Below are positions 23,143 to 32,451 of a DNA stretch of 46,362 nt, piece by piece. This DNA comes from CAYPFY01 sp964410105. Lineage in GTDB: Bacteria; Bacteroidota; Ignavibacteria; UBA10030; SZUA-254. A program made the position numbers and the translations under genes. The DNA lies in assembly GCA_964410105.1 (NCBI GenBank), contig CAYPFY010000026.1, forward strand, positions 1 through 46,362, read 5' to 3'. Each line of letters opens with the position of its first letter. The first letter of the stretch is position 1. A model generated the notes under the pieces. That model saw only the letters and a program-made list of their open reading frames with translations. It did no database searches and had not been told where the DNA came from.

Positions 23143-24534
23143 ATGCCCGATCGCGCCTTTGATGTCGTCGTGATCGGCGGAGGCCCGGGGGGATATGTCG
23201 CGGCTATCCGCGCGGCGCAGCACGGATTGAAAACCGCCGTCGTGGAACGGGACCGCCTCGGGGGGATCTGCCTCAACTGGGGATGCATTCCCACCAAAGC
23301 CCTGCTGAAAAACGCCGAGATTTACCGCACCTTCTCCTCCGCCGATGAATGGGGCATATCGGTGAAAGATCTCCGCTTCGATTTTTCGAAAATCATCAAA
23401 CGGAGCCGCGACGTCGCTCTCCGGAACTCCAAAGGGGTGGAATACCTATTCAAAAAGAACAAAATCGAGCATATCCCGGGCTCCGGGAAGCTGACTTCGC
23501 CCGGTAAGATCGCCGTCACCAGCAACGGCAAATCCGAGACCCTCACGTCAAAGCACATCATCATCGCCACAGGCGCCCGCGCCCGTTCTTTGCCGAATGT
23601 CGCGATCGATAAGAAACAGATCATCTCGAGCACCGAAGCGATGATTCTGCCGCAGCTCCCCAAGACGATGGTCATCATCGGTGCCGGGGCCATCGGTGTC
23701 GAATTTGCCTATTTCTTCAACGCCTTCGGAACGAAGGTGACCCTCATCGAGATGATGCCCGAGATCCTCCCCGTCGAGGATAAGGAGATCTCAAAACTTC
23801 TCGAAAGCAGTTTTCGCAAGTCGGGCATAGAAATCCTCACCAGAAGCCGGGTCGAGAGTATCTCCACGAGCAAGGAGGTGAAGGTGGCCGTGGCGACAGG
23901 GGAGGGGAAGAAGGAAGTCAAGTGCGAGATAGCGCTCATGGCTATCGGGGTCCAGGGGAACAGCGAGAATATCGGGCTTGAAACGCTCGGCGTGAAGGTC
24001 GAGAAGGGCTGGATCTCCGTCGACGATTTCAGCCGAACGAATGTCCCTGGGATTTATGCGATCGGAGATGTCGCCGGCCCCCCGTGGCTCGCCCACGTCG
24101 CCTCACGGGAGGGCATCGTCTGCGTCGATGCGATCGCCGGGAAAAATCCTCAGCCCATCGACTATGATATCATCCCCGGATGCACTTACTGCCAGCCGCA
24201 GGTCGCGAGCGTCGGCATGACCGAGGAGAGGGCCATCGCCGAAGGGCACGAGATCAAGGTGGGCCGGTTCCCGTTCAGCGCGAGCGGCAAGGCGCGCGCC
24301 ATCGGCGAAACGGAAGGCCTCGTGAAACTCATCTTTGACGCGAAGTACGGGGAACTTCTCGGCGCCCATATCCTCGGCTCGGAGGCGACCGAGATGATCG
24401 CGGAACTCTGCGTCGCAAAAAACCTCGAGACGACCGCCTCCGGTATTTTCGACACCATCCACGCTCACCCCACCCTCTCCGAAGCGGTGATGGAAGCCGC
24501 CGAGAATGCGTATGGACATTCGATTCACATCTGA
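23143..24534 (+). CDS. lpd: Dihydrolipoyl dehydrogenase (E3)
   Basis: 463 residues; reoxidises dihydrolipoyl groups of 2-oxoacid dehydrogenase E2 using NAD+. FAD site VVIGGGPGGYVAAIRAAQ, redox disulfide Cys43/Cys48 in GGICLNWGCIPTKA, NAD site VIIGAGAIGVEFAYFF, second FAD contact GIYAIGDVAG, and the C-terminal active-site His-Glu region HAHPTLSEAVMEAA. The start is the ATG at 23143, without a ribosome-binding site; an in-frame TTG lies 6 bases earlier. It is first in an operon of seven genes that ends with lipA, and its TGA overlaps the ATG of lipB. Confidence 0.96.
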   Translation: MPDRAFDVVVIGGGPGGYVAAIRAAQHGLKTAVVERDRLGGICLNWGCIPTKALLKNAEIYRTFSSADEWGISVKDLRFDFSKIIKRSRDVALRNSKGVEYLFKKNKIEHIPGSGKLTSPGKIAVTSNGKSETLTSKHIIIATGARARSLPNVAIDKKQIISSTEAMILPQLPKTMVIIGAGAIGVEFAYFFNAFGTKVTLIEMMPEILPVEDKEISKLLESSFRKSGIEILTRSRVESISTSKEVKVAVATGEGKKEVKCEIALMAIGVQGNSENIGLETLGVKVEKGWISVDDFSRTNVPGIYAIGDVAGPPWLAHVASREGIVCVDAIAGKNPQPIDYDIIPGCTYCQPQVASVGMTEERAIAEGHEIKVGRFPFSASGKARAIGETEGLVKLIFDAKYGELLGAHILGSEATEMIAELCVAKNLETTASGIFDTIHAHPTLSEAVMEAAENAYGHSIHI

Positions 24535-25202
24535 TGCGCCCCCCGCTGCACGTCGTTGATCTCGGGTTGATCGGCTACGAATCCGCCTGGAATTTTCAAA
24601 AGAAAATCTTCGCGATGCGCTCCGCCGGGTTCATCGGCGACGTCCTTATCCTCAACCAGCATTTCCCCGTCTATACCCTTGGACGGTCCGGCGATGATAA
24701 CCACCTCCTCGCTTCCCGGGAAGAACTCCGGGATTCGGTCGAAATTTTTCATACCGATAGGGGAGGGGACGTCACATACCACGGCCCTGGCCAGATCGTC
24801 GCCTATCCGATTCTCGATCTCAACGATCGCTACCGTGACGCTCACCGCTATATCCGGGATCTCGAAGAGGTGATCATCCGCGCCCTCGCTGAATTCGGCG
24901 TCGCAGGGAGAAGGGAGCCCTCCTACACAGGCGTCTGGGTGGGACAGGAAAAAATCGCGGCCATCGGCGTGAAGATCAGCCGCTGGATCACGATGCACGG
25001 TTTCGCCCTCAATATTAATACCGACCTCACGTATTTCGACCGGATAATTCCCTGCGGCATTTTCCATAGAGGGGTGACATCCCTTGAGAAACTTCTCGGC
25101 CGGAATGTCTTGTTGGAAAACGTCAAAATCGCCGAGAAATTTGGCGAAGTTTTTGACAGCGAACTTCTCACCCTACCCGAAGATGTGTTATGCCCCGCGT
25201 GA
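24534..25202 (+). CDS. lipB: Octanoyltransferase
   Basis: 222 residues; moves octanoate from acyl carrier protein to the E2 lipoyl domain. The conserved RGGDVTYHGPGQ block (about 76-87), the catalytic Lys147 in AAIGVKISRW and Cys174 in IIPCGIFHRGVTSLEK are present. The gene starts within the lpd stop (tgATG) and runs 13 bases into the fused E1 gene, so translation of the three is coupled. Its product would modify the E2 encoded downstream, with lipA finishing the cofactor. Confidence 0.95.
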   Translation: MRPPLHVVDLGLIGYESAWNFQKKIFAMRSAGFIGDVLILNQHFPVYTLGRSGDDNHLLASREELRDSVEIFHTDRGGDVTYHGPGQIVAYPILDLNDRYRDAHRYIRDLEEVIIRALAEFGVAGRREPSYTGVWVGQEKIAAIGVKISRWITMHGFALNINTDLTYFDRIIPCGIFHRGVTSLEKLLGRNVLLENVKIAEKFGEVFDSELLTLPEDVLCPA

Positions 25203-27286
25203 AAAAATCGGCTGTGATCACCTCCTCACGAAAGCTGAAACGGACCAACGGACAGGGGAAGCGCGCGCTCGCCCGCGCCCCCGGGGGCGCGCAACCCGAG
25301 AGGCTCATCGAAGCGTACCGGACGATGTTCACGGCGCGGAAAACCGATGACAAGATTCTTCTCCTTCTGAAACAGGGGAAAGTTTTCTTCCATATCGGCG
25401 GCTCGGGACATGAGGCAGCCCAGGTGGCCGCGGCATTCGCCATGAAGCCGGGCCACGATTGGGCCTATCCCTACTACCGCGACCTTGCCTTTTCTCTCGG
25501 GCTCGGCTATACGGTCGAAGAGATTTTTCTCGAAGCTCTCCACCGCGCAAAAGGCCCGAGCAGCGCCGGCTTCGCCATGCCGTTCCATTATGGACACAAA
25601 AAATGGCGCATCGTCTCCCAGTCGAGCCCGACCGGCACGCAATTCCTCGAGGCGGTCGGTACCGCCCTGGGCGCTGTCAAGGATAAAACGGACGAGGTGG
25701 TCTACGTGTCCTCCGGCGAGGGTGCCACAAGCGAGGGGGAATTCCATGAGGCCGTCAACTGGGCGGCGCGGGAAAAACTCCCGGTTCTGTTTCACATCCA
25801 GGACAATAAGTTCGCAATCTCGGTCACGAGGGAGGAACAGACCGCCGCCAAGAGCGTGTATCACCTCATGAGCGGTTACGAGGGCCTTAACAGGTTTGAA
25901 GTCGATGGATGCGATTTTATGGCATCCAGCCGGGTGTTCACCGAGGCGATCGCAAAAGCCCGCAAGGGCGGCGGCCCCAGCCTCGTGCTTGCTAATACCG
26001 TGCGGCTGCTTCCCCATTCATCGTCCGACGACCAGCGAAAATACCGCTCGGAGGATGACCTCGCCCGGGACCGGGCAAAGGACCCCCTCCCCCGGTTTGC
26101 ACGCTACCTCGTTGAGAACGAAGTGCTGACCGCCGCAGGGCTGAAACAGCTGCAGGCGGAGATTCTTGAAAGAATCGATCGCGCCGCCGATGCTGCAGAA
26201 GCGGAACCGCAGCAGGATCCCGCTAATCTCCTGAAATATGTCTACTCGCCGGAGGCCGCTGTCCCCCGGGAAAATTTTGTGGAGCCGGATCATCAGGGGG
26301 CAAGAATCGTTCTGGTTGACGCGGTGAATCATGCTCTCGCCGAGGAGATGGACAAGAACAAAAGAATTCTTCTCTATGGCGAGGATGTCGCAGGCGATAA
26401 GGGAGGGGTCTTCACGGCGACGAAGGGTTTGACGAAAAAATTCGGGAGCGACAGGGTGTTCAATTCACCGCTCGCGGAAGCGAGCATCGTCGGCACCGCC
26501 CTCGGCCTGTCGGTCCGGGGATTCAAACCCGTGGTCGAAATTCAGTTCGGGGACTATATCTGGCCCGCATTCATGCAGCTCCGCGACGAGGTCGCCTTCC
26601 TTCGGTTCCGATCGAATAACGACTTTTCCTGTCCCATGGTCGTCCGCGTCGCCGTCGGCGGCTATATCCACGGGGGACTCTACCACAGCCAGAGCATCGA
26701 CGGATTCTTCGCTCACGTCCCCGGGCTCCTCGTCGTCATGCCCTCCAACGCTGCCGATGCCAAGGGTCTCCTGAAAACCGCCTGCCGCTCTAATGATCCG
26801 GTCATTTTCTGCGAGCACAAGGGCCTTTACCGCGCAAGCTTCGCGTCCTCTCCGGAACCGGATGCGGACTATTGCCTGCCGTTCGGTGTCGCAAAGACGG
26901 TCCGGGAAGGAACGGATGTCTCCATCATTACATGGGGGATGATGGTGCAGCGGTCTAGCGAGGCGGCGCGTGCCCTGGAAGAGGAGGGGATCAGCACCGA
27001 GATCATCGATATCAGAACTCTCATTCCGCTCGATTTCCCGTCGATACTGTCGAGTGTGAAAAAAACCGGCAAGGCTCTCATCGTCCACGAGGATACTCTC
27101 ACCGGAGGTTTTGGGGCCGAGATTGCCGCCCTTCTTGCCCAGGAAGCGTTTCAGTACCTCGATGCGCCGATAAAAAGAGTGGCGGCGAAAGATTCGCCGG
27201 TGCCGTATGGTCCGACGCTCGAGAATTCGATGCTTCCCCAAACGGCCGATATCGTCGATGCGCTTCACTCTCTCGCAGCCTACTGA
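25190..27286 (+). CDS. 2-oxoacid dehydrogenase E1, alpha-beta fusion
   Basis: 698 residues. The N-terminal half (about 40-380) is an E1 alpha domain with the thiamine-diphosphate region VYVSSGEGATSEGEFHEAVN followed by IQDNKFAISV. The C-terminal half (about 385-695) is an E1 beta domain with LYGEDVAGDKGGVF, FNSPLAEASIVGTALGL, GGYIHGGLYHSQSIDGF and DTLTGGFGAEIAA. Both active-site halves look intact. Fused E1s of this length in Bacteroidota are usually annotated as branched-chain 2-oxoacid dehydrogenase E1, but the substrate is not proven by sequence. The first 35 residues are a basic, variable tail. It overlaps lipB by 13 bases and its TGA overlaps the next ATG. Confidence 0.92.
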   Translation: MPRVKKSAVITSSRKLKRTNGQGKRALARAPGGAQPERLIEAYRTMFTARKTDDKILLLLKQGKVFFHIGGSGHEAAQVAAAFAMKPGHDWAYPYYRDLAFSLGLGYTVEEIFLEALHRAKGPSSAGFAMPFHYGHKKWRIVSQSSPTGTQFLEAVGTALGAVKDKTDEVVYVSSGEGATSEGEFHEAVNWAAREKLPVLFHIQDNKFAISVTREEQTAAKSVYHLMSGYEGLNRFEVDGCDFMASSRVFTEAIAKARKGGGPSLVLANTVRLLPHSSSDDQRKYRSEDDLARDRAKDPLPRFARYLVENEVLTAAGLKQLQAEILERIDRAADAAEAEPQQDPANLLKYVYSPEAAVPRENFVEPDHQGARIVLVDAVNHALAEEMDKNKRILLYGEDVAGDKGGVFTATKGLTKKFGSDRVFNSPLAEASIVGTALGLSVRGFKPVVEIQFGDYIWPAFMQLRDEVAFLRFRSNNDFSCPMVVRVAVGGYIHGGLYHSQSIDGFFAHVPGLLVVMPSNAADAKGLLKTACRSNDPVIFCEHKGLYRASFASSPEPDADYCLPFGVAKTVREGTDVSIITWGMMVQRSSEAARALEEEGISTEIIDIRTLIPLDFPSILSSVKKTGKALIVHEDTLTGGFGAEIAALLAQEAFQYLDAPIKRVAAKDSPVPYGPTLENSMLPQTADIVDALHSLAAY

Positions 27287-28308
27287 TGGCGGTAACAAAA
27301 ACCAGAAAAGTCTCGAAAGCTACACACCTCGGCCGTTCGGAAAACGGAGGGCTTAAACCCGCGGAGCTGCTTAAAATCTATCGCGCAATGACGCTGATGC
27401 GCGAGTTTGAAGAAACGATCCTCCGGCTCTACCGCCAGGGCTCCATCGTCGGCGGAGCGTATACCGGTCGCGGGAACGAGGCGACCGCCGTCGGTAGCGC
27501 ATTTTGCCTCGAGAAACAGGATTACCTCTTCCCATTGCACCGGGATCTGGGGGCCCACATCATCAAGGGACAGTCGACTCTCCAGATGATGCTGCAGCAC
27601 CTCGGGAGGGATACGAGCCTCACCAGAGGACGCGACGGAACAGGCCACTATTCCGACCCGGAACTCCGGATTTATGGAAATGTCAGCCATCTCGGTGCGA
27701 TGGTCCCTGTGGCCTGCGGCGTCGCACTTGCCTCCAAGCTGAGGAAAGAGCGCACGGTTGTGATGACCTATATCGGCGACGGCGGCGCAAGCGTGGGTGA
27801 AGTTCATGAATCGCTCGTCATGGCCGCCGCCATGAGCCTTCCCCTGATTCTTATCATAGAGAATAACCAGTACGCCTACTCGACCCCTATTTCAAAGCAA
27901 TTCATCGTCAAGAAACTGTCTGACCGGGCATCGGGCTACGGAATTCCAGGAACGACGGTGGATGGGACCGATCTGCTTGCCGTCGTCCAGGCGTGCCGCG
28001 CGGCCGTCTCGCGTGCACGTAAGGGGGACGGGCCTTCCATCGTTGAATCGCTGACAATGCGCATGCAGGGACACGCCGCCCACGATAACGCATGGTACGT
28101 CCCTCCAAAACTGCTGGAAGAGTGGAAGAAGAAAGATCCGCTCGTGCGTTTCGAACAGCTCCTCACTTCCGGTGGGATCCTGAGCGCGGATGCGCGAAAA
28201 CGCATTTCTGCTGACGTCGTGAGCGAAATTGAGGAAGCCCTGAAAAACGCTCTCGGACGCCCTTATCCACCCGGCAACGAAGCGGCCGTAGGAGTTTTTG
28301 CCGAATGA
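27286..28308 (+). CDS. 2-oxoacid dehydrogenase E1 component, alpha subunit
   Basis: 340 residues, separate E1 alpha. The ThDP-binding motif is YIGDGGASVGEVHESL ending in IENNQYAYSTP, preceded by GRDGTGHYSDPE and AMVPVACGVALASK. It decarboxylates a 2-oxoacid together with the beta subunit encoded next. Members of this branch are annotated as pyruvate, acetoin or branched-chain E1 alpha, and sequence alone does not decide. It is thus a second E1 in the same operon as the fused one. Start overlaps the preceding stop (tgATG) and the end overlaps the beta gene by ATGA. Confidence 0.92.
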   Translation: MAVTKTRKVSKATHLGRSENGGLKPAELLKIYRAMTLMREFEETILRLYRQGSIVGGAYTGRGNEATAVGSAFCLEKQDYLFPLHRDLGAHIIKGQSTLQMMLQHLGRDTSLTRGRDGTGHYSDPELRIYGNVSHLGAMVPVACGVALASKLRKERTVVMTYIGDGGASVGEVHESLVMAAAMSLPLILIIENNQYAYSTPISKQFIVKKLSDRASGYGIPGTTVDGTDLLAVVQACRAAVSRARKGDGPSIVESLTMRMQGHAAHDNAWYVPPKLLEEWKKKDPLVRFEQLLTSGGILSADARKRISADVVSEIEEALKNALGRPYPPGNEAAVGVFAE

Positions 28309-29273
28309 CCAGGACCTACATCGAGGCGATCAGCGACGGACTCCGGGAAGAGATGCGCCGCGATAAATCGGTTTTTCTGCTCGGCGAGGATATCGGCGCC
28401 TACGGCGGAGCTTTCAAGGTGACCGAGGGCTTTTTGAAGGAATTTGGCGAAAACCGGGTGATCGATACGGTGCTTGCCGAGTCGGCCATAATCGGCGCTG
28501 CCATCGGTGCAGCCCTCGTCGGCATGAAGCCCGTCGCCGAAATGCAATTCGCGGATTTTGTATCGAACGGGTTCAATCAGCTTATTAATATTGCTGCAAA
28601 ATACTTTTATCGCAACTTTGTCGAAGTCCCCGTCGTGGTCCGGCTCCCTTCGGGCGGCGGAATCCATGGGGGGCCATTCCACTCGGCCAACCCCGAAGGA
28701 TGGTTCTTTCATACCCCGGGACTTAAGATCGTTGCGCCGGCCACGCCCGCCGATGCGAAAGGGCTCATCATATCGGCCATACGAGATCCGAACCCCGTCC
28801 TCTATCTCGAACATAAGTATCTCTACAGGCATGTGAAGGGGGAGGTTGACGACCGGCTTGTACCCTTGGGAAAGGCGGAAATAAAACGTGAAGGAGCGGA
28901 TATTTCAGTGATCACCTATTCGACGGGGGTCCACTGGGCGCTGGAAGCCGCCTCTACTCTCTCGTCGGAGGATGGGCTCGAAATTGAGATCGTCGATCTT
29001 CGGTCCCTCGTTCCACTCGACACCGAGGCGATTCTCGCTTCCGTGAAAAAGACCGGAAAAGTCCTTATCCTCCATGAGGATACTCTGACCGGAGGCGTCG
29101 GGGGGGAAATCGCCGCCGTGATCGCAGAACATGCATTTGAGTATCTGGATGCGCCGATTCAGAGGCTCGCCTCGCTGGACACGCCGGTCCCGTATGCACC
29201 GACGCTGGAAGAATTTTTCTTGCCCAATGCTCGCAAGGTCACCGACAAACTCAGGAGTCTTGCTTCCTACTGA
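28305..29273 (+). CDS. 2-oxoacid dehydrogenase E1 component, beta subunit
   Basis: 322 residues, the transketolase-like beta partner of the previous gene. Motifs: FLLGEDIGAYGGAFKVTEG, VIDTVLAESAIIGAAIGAAL, GGGIHGGPFHSANPEGWFFH, TPADAKGLI and HEDTLTGGVGGEIAAVI. It aligns throughout with the C-terminal half of the fused E1 (compare HEDTLTGGFGAEIAALL), so the two E1s share a common origin. It probably forms an alpha2-beta2 heterotetramer that docks on the E2 encoded 22 bases downstream. Confidence 0.93.
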   Translation: MTRTYIEAISDGLREEMRRDKSVFLLGEDIGAYGGAFKVTEGFLKEFGENRVIDTVLAESAIIGAAIGAALVGMKPVAEMQFADFVSNGFNQLINIAAKYFYRNFVEVPVVVRLPSGGGIHGGPFHSANPEGWFFHTPGLKIVAPATPADAKGLIISAIRDPNPVLYLEHKYLYRHVKGEVDDRLVPLGKAEIKREGADISVITYSTGVHWALEAASTLSSEDGLEIEIVDLRSLVPLDTEAILASVKKTGKVLILHEDTLTGGVGGEIAAVIAEHAFEYLDAPIQRLASLDTPVPYAPTLEEFFLPNARKVTDKLRSLASY

Positions 29274-29294
29274 ATAATTTTATGGAGGATTTTC

Positions 29295-30611
29295 ATGTCT
29301 AAAATAGACGTCGTGATGCCGCAGCTCGGAGAAAGCCTCACCGAGGGTACGATCATCAAGTGGCACAAGAAGCCGGGAGAAAAGGTCAAGAAGGACGAAA
29401 CTCTTCTTGAGATCAGCACCGATAAGGTCGATTCGGAGATTCCCTCCCCCGCGTCCGGCATTATCACGAAGCTGCTCATCAACGAGCAGCAAACGGTCCC
29501 GGTGAGGACCGTGATTGCCCAGATTGACACCGATGAATCGGCAACCGTCGATTCCTCGCCTGCCGCGGTTTCTCCGCCGCAGGCTCAGCCCGCACCCCGT
29601 CAGCCCGCCCCGGCTGCCCCGGCGCCTGCGCCGAGAACCACGCCAGCGCCGGTTTCGGCGGGAAGGTTTTATTCACCGCTCGTTTTGAATATCGCGCGGG
29701 AAGAGGGGGTCTCTCTGGCCGAGCTCGAACGGATCCCGGGCACAGGTGAAGGTGGGAGGCTTTCGAAGAAAGACCTTCTGGCGTTCGTCGGGGCGAGGAA
29801 GGGGGGAGCAGCTCTTCCTCCGCCTCCTGCAGCAGCACCGGCTGCCGGCCCGCCCCGTATCGAAAGCCAGCTCAAGCATATCGAGACCGGAGAACTGGCG
29901 AAAAAATATCCGCCGCCGCAGTTTGAGATTCTTCAGATGAGCAATCTCATCCAGAAGATGGCAGAACATATGGTGCGCAGCAAGCAGACCTCGGCGCACG
30001 TTTACGAGATCCATGAATGCGATATGACGTGCGTCGATGTCGTGCGCCAGCGGAATGCGTCGGCATTCGAGAAGCGCGAGGGCTTCAAATTGACCTATAT
30101 GCCGTTCATCTGCGACGCGGTGGTCCAGGGATTGAAGCAGTTCCCGCTCGTCAATTCACAGGTCGAGGGTGATAAGATTATTCTGAAAAGATTTGTCAAT
30201 CTCGGAATCGCCGTCGCTACGGAAAACGGACTGATCGTGCCGGTGATTAAGAGCGCCGACGAGAAGAATTTCGCGGGACTTGCCCGCTCCATCAACGACC
30301 TCGCCACCCGTGCTCGCTCCAAACGTCTCACCCCGGCGGATATCGAGGGCGGTTCGTTCACCATCACGAACTATGGCGGGTTCGGCGCAATGTTCGGCAC
30401 CCCGGTTATCAACCAGCCGCAGGTCGCAATCCTCGGGATCGGCGCAATCAAGAAACGCCCCGTCGTCATCAACGACGCGATCGCGATCCGGTCGATTGCC
30501 TACATCACTCTCTCCTTTGACCACCGTATCGTCGACGGCGCCCTGGGCGGGAGTTTCCTGAGCGCAGTCATCAAACATCTCGAGGGGGTCGATGACAACC
30601 TCGTTGTCTGA
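29295..30611 (+). CDS. Dihydrolipoamide acyltransferase (E2)
   Basis: 438 residues. One N-terminal lipoyl domain (1-77) with the lipoylated Lys44 in ISTDKVDSE, then an Ala/Pro-rich swinging linker (about 85-118). A peripheral-subunit-binding domain follows (about 120-165, FYSPLVLNIAREEG then GTGEGGRLSKKDLLAF), a second linker, and the catalytic acyltransferase domain with the active-site FDHRIVDGALGG near the C-terminus. It would form the core to which both E1 types and Lpd bind. ggaggatttt upstream is a good ribosome-binding site. Acyl specificity (acetyl or branched-chain) is not decided by sequence. It overlaps lipA by 20 bases. Confidence 0.93.
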   Translation: MSKIDVVMPQLGESLTEGTIIKWHKKPGEKVKKDETLLEISTDKVDSEIPSPASGIITKLLINEQQTVPVRTVIAQIDTDESATVDSSPAAVSPPQAQPAPRQPAPAAPAPAPRTTPAPVSAGRFYSPLVLNIAREEGVSLAELERIPGTGEGGRLSKKDLLAFVGARKGGAALPPPPAAAPAAGPPRIESQLKHIETGELAKKYPPPQFEILQMSNLIQKMAEHMVRSKQTSAHVYEIHECDMTCVDVVRQRNASAFEKREGFKLTYMPFICDAVVQGLKQFPLVNSQVEGDKIILKRFVNLGIAVATENGLIVPVIKSADEKNFAGLARSINDLATRARSKRLTPADIEGGSFTITNYGGFGAMFGTPVINQPQVAILGIGAIKKRPVVINDAIAIRSIAYITLSFDHRIVDGALGGSFLSAVIKHLEGVDDNLVV

Positions 30612-31458
30612 AGTCGCCACGCCCCCTCGCCGACCCGATTGGCTGAGGGTGAAAATCCCGGCGGGCGAGAACTACAGTCGCCTGAAGGGCATAATCGGCG
30701 AGCATAAACTCCACACCGTCTGCGAAGAGGCCCGATGCCCCAACATGGGGGAATGCTGGAACCGCGGGACGGCGACTTTTATGATTCTGGGGGATCTCTG
30801 CACCCGAAGCTGCGGTTTTTGCGCGGTGAAAACCGGCAAGCCGGCGGGGCTCGATGCCGGGGAACCACAACGTGTCGCCGAGGCGGTCAGGCTGCTCGGG
30901 ATACGGCACGCCGTGATCACCTCCGTGAACCGCGACGATCTCTACGACGGTGGCGCGCAGATTTTTGCCGAAACGATCCGTGAAACCCGCGCCCTGAACC
31001 CGGGGGCGACGATCGAGGTTCTCATCCCGGATTTTAAAGGGGAAGAGTTTTGCCTCGATATCGTGCTTGACGCGTTCCCCGACATTCTTAATCACAACAC
31101 CGAAACTGTTCCGCGGCTCTATTCCCTCGTCCGCCCGCAGGCGAAGTATGAGCGCTCGCTGGAGCTTCTGAGAAGAGCTAAACGCCGGGGATTCCGGACG
31201 AAAACAGGGCTTATGCTCGGGATCGGCGAAACTTTTTGCGAACTCCTGGATGTGATCCGGGATTTGGCGCGGACCGGAGCAGATATCCTGACCCTCGGAC
31301 AGTATCTGCAACCGACGAAGGCACACCTGCCGGTCGACCGGTTCGTGCATCCTGACGAGTTCCGGCTCTTAAAGGAGTTTGGAATGACCATGGGATTCCA
31401 ACATGTGGAATCGGGACCCCTGGTGAGAAGCTCTTACCACGCTGAGGAACAGGTCTGA
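30592..31458 (+). CDS. lipA: Lipoyl synthase
   Basis: 288 residues; radical SAM enzyme that inserts two sulfurs into octanoyl-E2. The auxiliary-cluster cysteines C44, C49 and C55 lie in CEEARCPNMGEC and the radical SAM cysteines C70, C74 and C77 in CTRSCGFC. The conserved C-terminal RSSYHAEEQV carries the serine that ligates the auxiliary cluster. Start at the ATG at 30592, inside the E2 gene. With lipB and E2 in the same operon, the cofactor is built on the enzyme made from the same message. Confidence 0.96.
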   Translation: MTTSLSEVATPPRRPDWLRVKIPAGENYSRLKGIIGEHKLHTVCEEARCPNMGECWNRGTATFMILGDLCTRSCGFCAVKTGKPAGLDAGEPQRVAEAVRLLGIRHAVITSVNRDDLYDGGAQIFAETIRETRALNPGATIEVLIPDFKGEEFCLDIVLDAFPDILNHNTETVPRLYSLVRPQAKYERSLELLRRAKRRGFRTKTGLMLGIGETFCELLDVIRDLARTGADILTLGQYLQPTKAHLPVDRFVHPDEFRLLKEFGMTMGFQHVESGPLVRSSYHAEEQV

Positions 31459-31519
31459 GTCAGAGCTCGTGAACTGAGGGGGAGGGGTTGGCCCGGACGG
31501 CGGAATGGAGAAAAAATGA

Positions 31520-31548
31520 TTGACTCTCAGGGGGATTTTCGATACATT
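31520..31548 (+). promoter_or_regulatory. Promoter for rplM-rpsI
   Basis: TTGACT (31520-31525), exactly 17 bases, TACATT (31543-31548). Transcription would begin near 31555, leaving a leader of about 45 bases before the GTG of rplM. Confidence 0.65.
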
Positions 31549-31600
31549 ATTGCTCTGGCAGTTTGAATCCCCTCAATTTACAGAATTTCAAGGATTTGTC

Positions 31601-32044
31601 GTGTCGTTGCAAGCGAAGGTGACCCATTATTTTACGGAATCCGAGGTCGAGAAAAAGTGGTACCTCGTCGATGCGGCGGGGAAAACTCTCGGCCGCGTCG
31701 CGAGCCGCGTCGCCCACGTTCTGCGCGGGAAACATAAACCCGCCTTCAGCCCCAACGCTGACTGCGGGGACTTCGTCGTCGTCATCAACGCCGACAAGGT
31801 GAAGGTGACCGGCAAGCGGGATGAACTGAAGACATATTTTCACTATACCGGATACCCGGGCGGCGCCACAACCGAAACCTTCCGTCACCTCATGAAGACG
31901 AACCCGCAGAAGGTTTTTACACATGCCGTGAAGGGGATGATTCCGCATAACCGGCTCGGTGCCCGGATCATCCGCAAGCTGAAAGTCTACAGCGGCTCCG
32001 AGCATCTTCATGAGGCTCAGAAGCCGGAACCGCTAACTCTCTAA
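31601..32044 (+). CDS. rplM: Ribosomal protein L13
   Basis: 148 residues from the GTG at 31601 (preceded by aagga); the longer frame back to 31520 starts within the -35 box. The L13 pattern is complete: EKKWYLVDAAGKTLGRVAS, VAHVLRGKHKPAFSPN, DFVVVINADKVKVTGKR, HYTGYPGG, HAVKGMIPHNRLG and LKVYSGSEHLHEAQKP. An early assembly protein of the 50S subunit. It is paired with rpsI as in most bacteria (8-base gap). Confidence 0.97.
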   Translation: MSLQAKVTHYFTESEVEKKWYLVDAAGKTLGRVASRVAHVLRGKHKPAFSPNADCGDFVVVINADKVKVTGKRDELKTYFHYTGYPGGATTETFRHLMKTNPQKVFTHAVKGMIPHNRLGARIIRKLKVYSGSEHLHEAQKPEPLTL

Positions 32045-32052
32045 GGATTCTT

Positions 32053-32451
32053 GTGATTACTCATGTACATCAGACCTCGGCGATCGGGCGCAGGAAAACG
32101 TCCGTCGCACGCGTCATACTGAAGCCCGGATCGGGCAGTGTGAAAATCAACCGGCGAACTCTTGACGAGTATTTCCCTCTGGAAACTCTCAGGAACGAGG
32201 TGCTCTCGCCCCTGGTGGTCACCGAGCTTTCGGGACGGTACGACATCGTCGCCAATGTCGACGGCGGAGGCCTCACCGGCCAGGCCGGAGCCGTCAAGCT
32301 CGGCATCGCCCGGGCTCTCGTCGAAATCAATTCCGAGCTGAAGCCGAAACTCCGCTTGAACGATATGCTCACGCGGGATCCGCGCATGGTCGAACGGAAG
32401 AAGTACGGCCAGAAGAAAGCGCGGAAGCGGTTCCAGTTCTCGAAGCGGTAA
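32053..32451 (+). CDS. rpsI: Ribosomal protein S9
   Basis: 132 residues, GTG start with aaggatt upstream. Conserved patches: AIGRRKTSVARVILKPGSG, GGGLTGQAGAVKLGIARAL, DPRMVERKKYGQKKARKR and the invariant C-terminal FSKR tail, which reaches the tRNA anticodon in the P site. Follows rplM by 8 bases. Confidence 0.97.
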   Translation: MITHVHQTSAIGRRKTSVARVILKPGSGSVKINRRTLDEYFPLETLRNEVLSPLVVTELSGRYDIVANVDGGGLTGQAGAVKLGIARALVEINSELKPKLRLNDMLTRDPRMVERKKYGQKKARKRFQFSKR

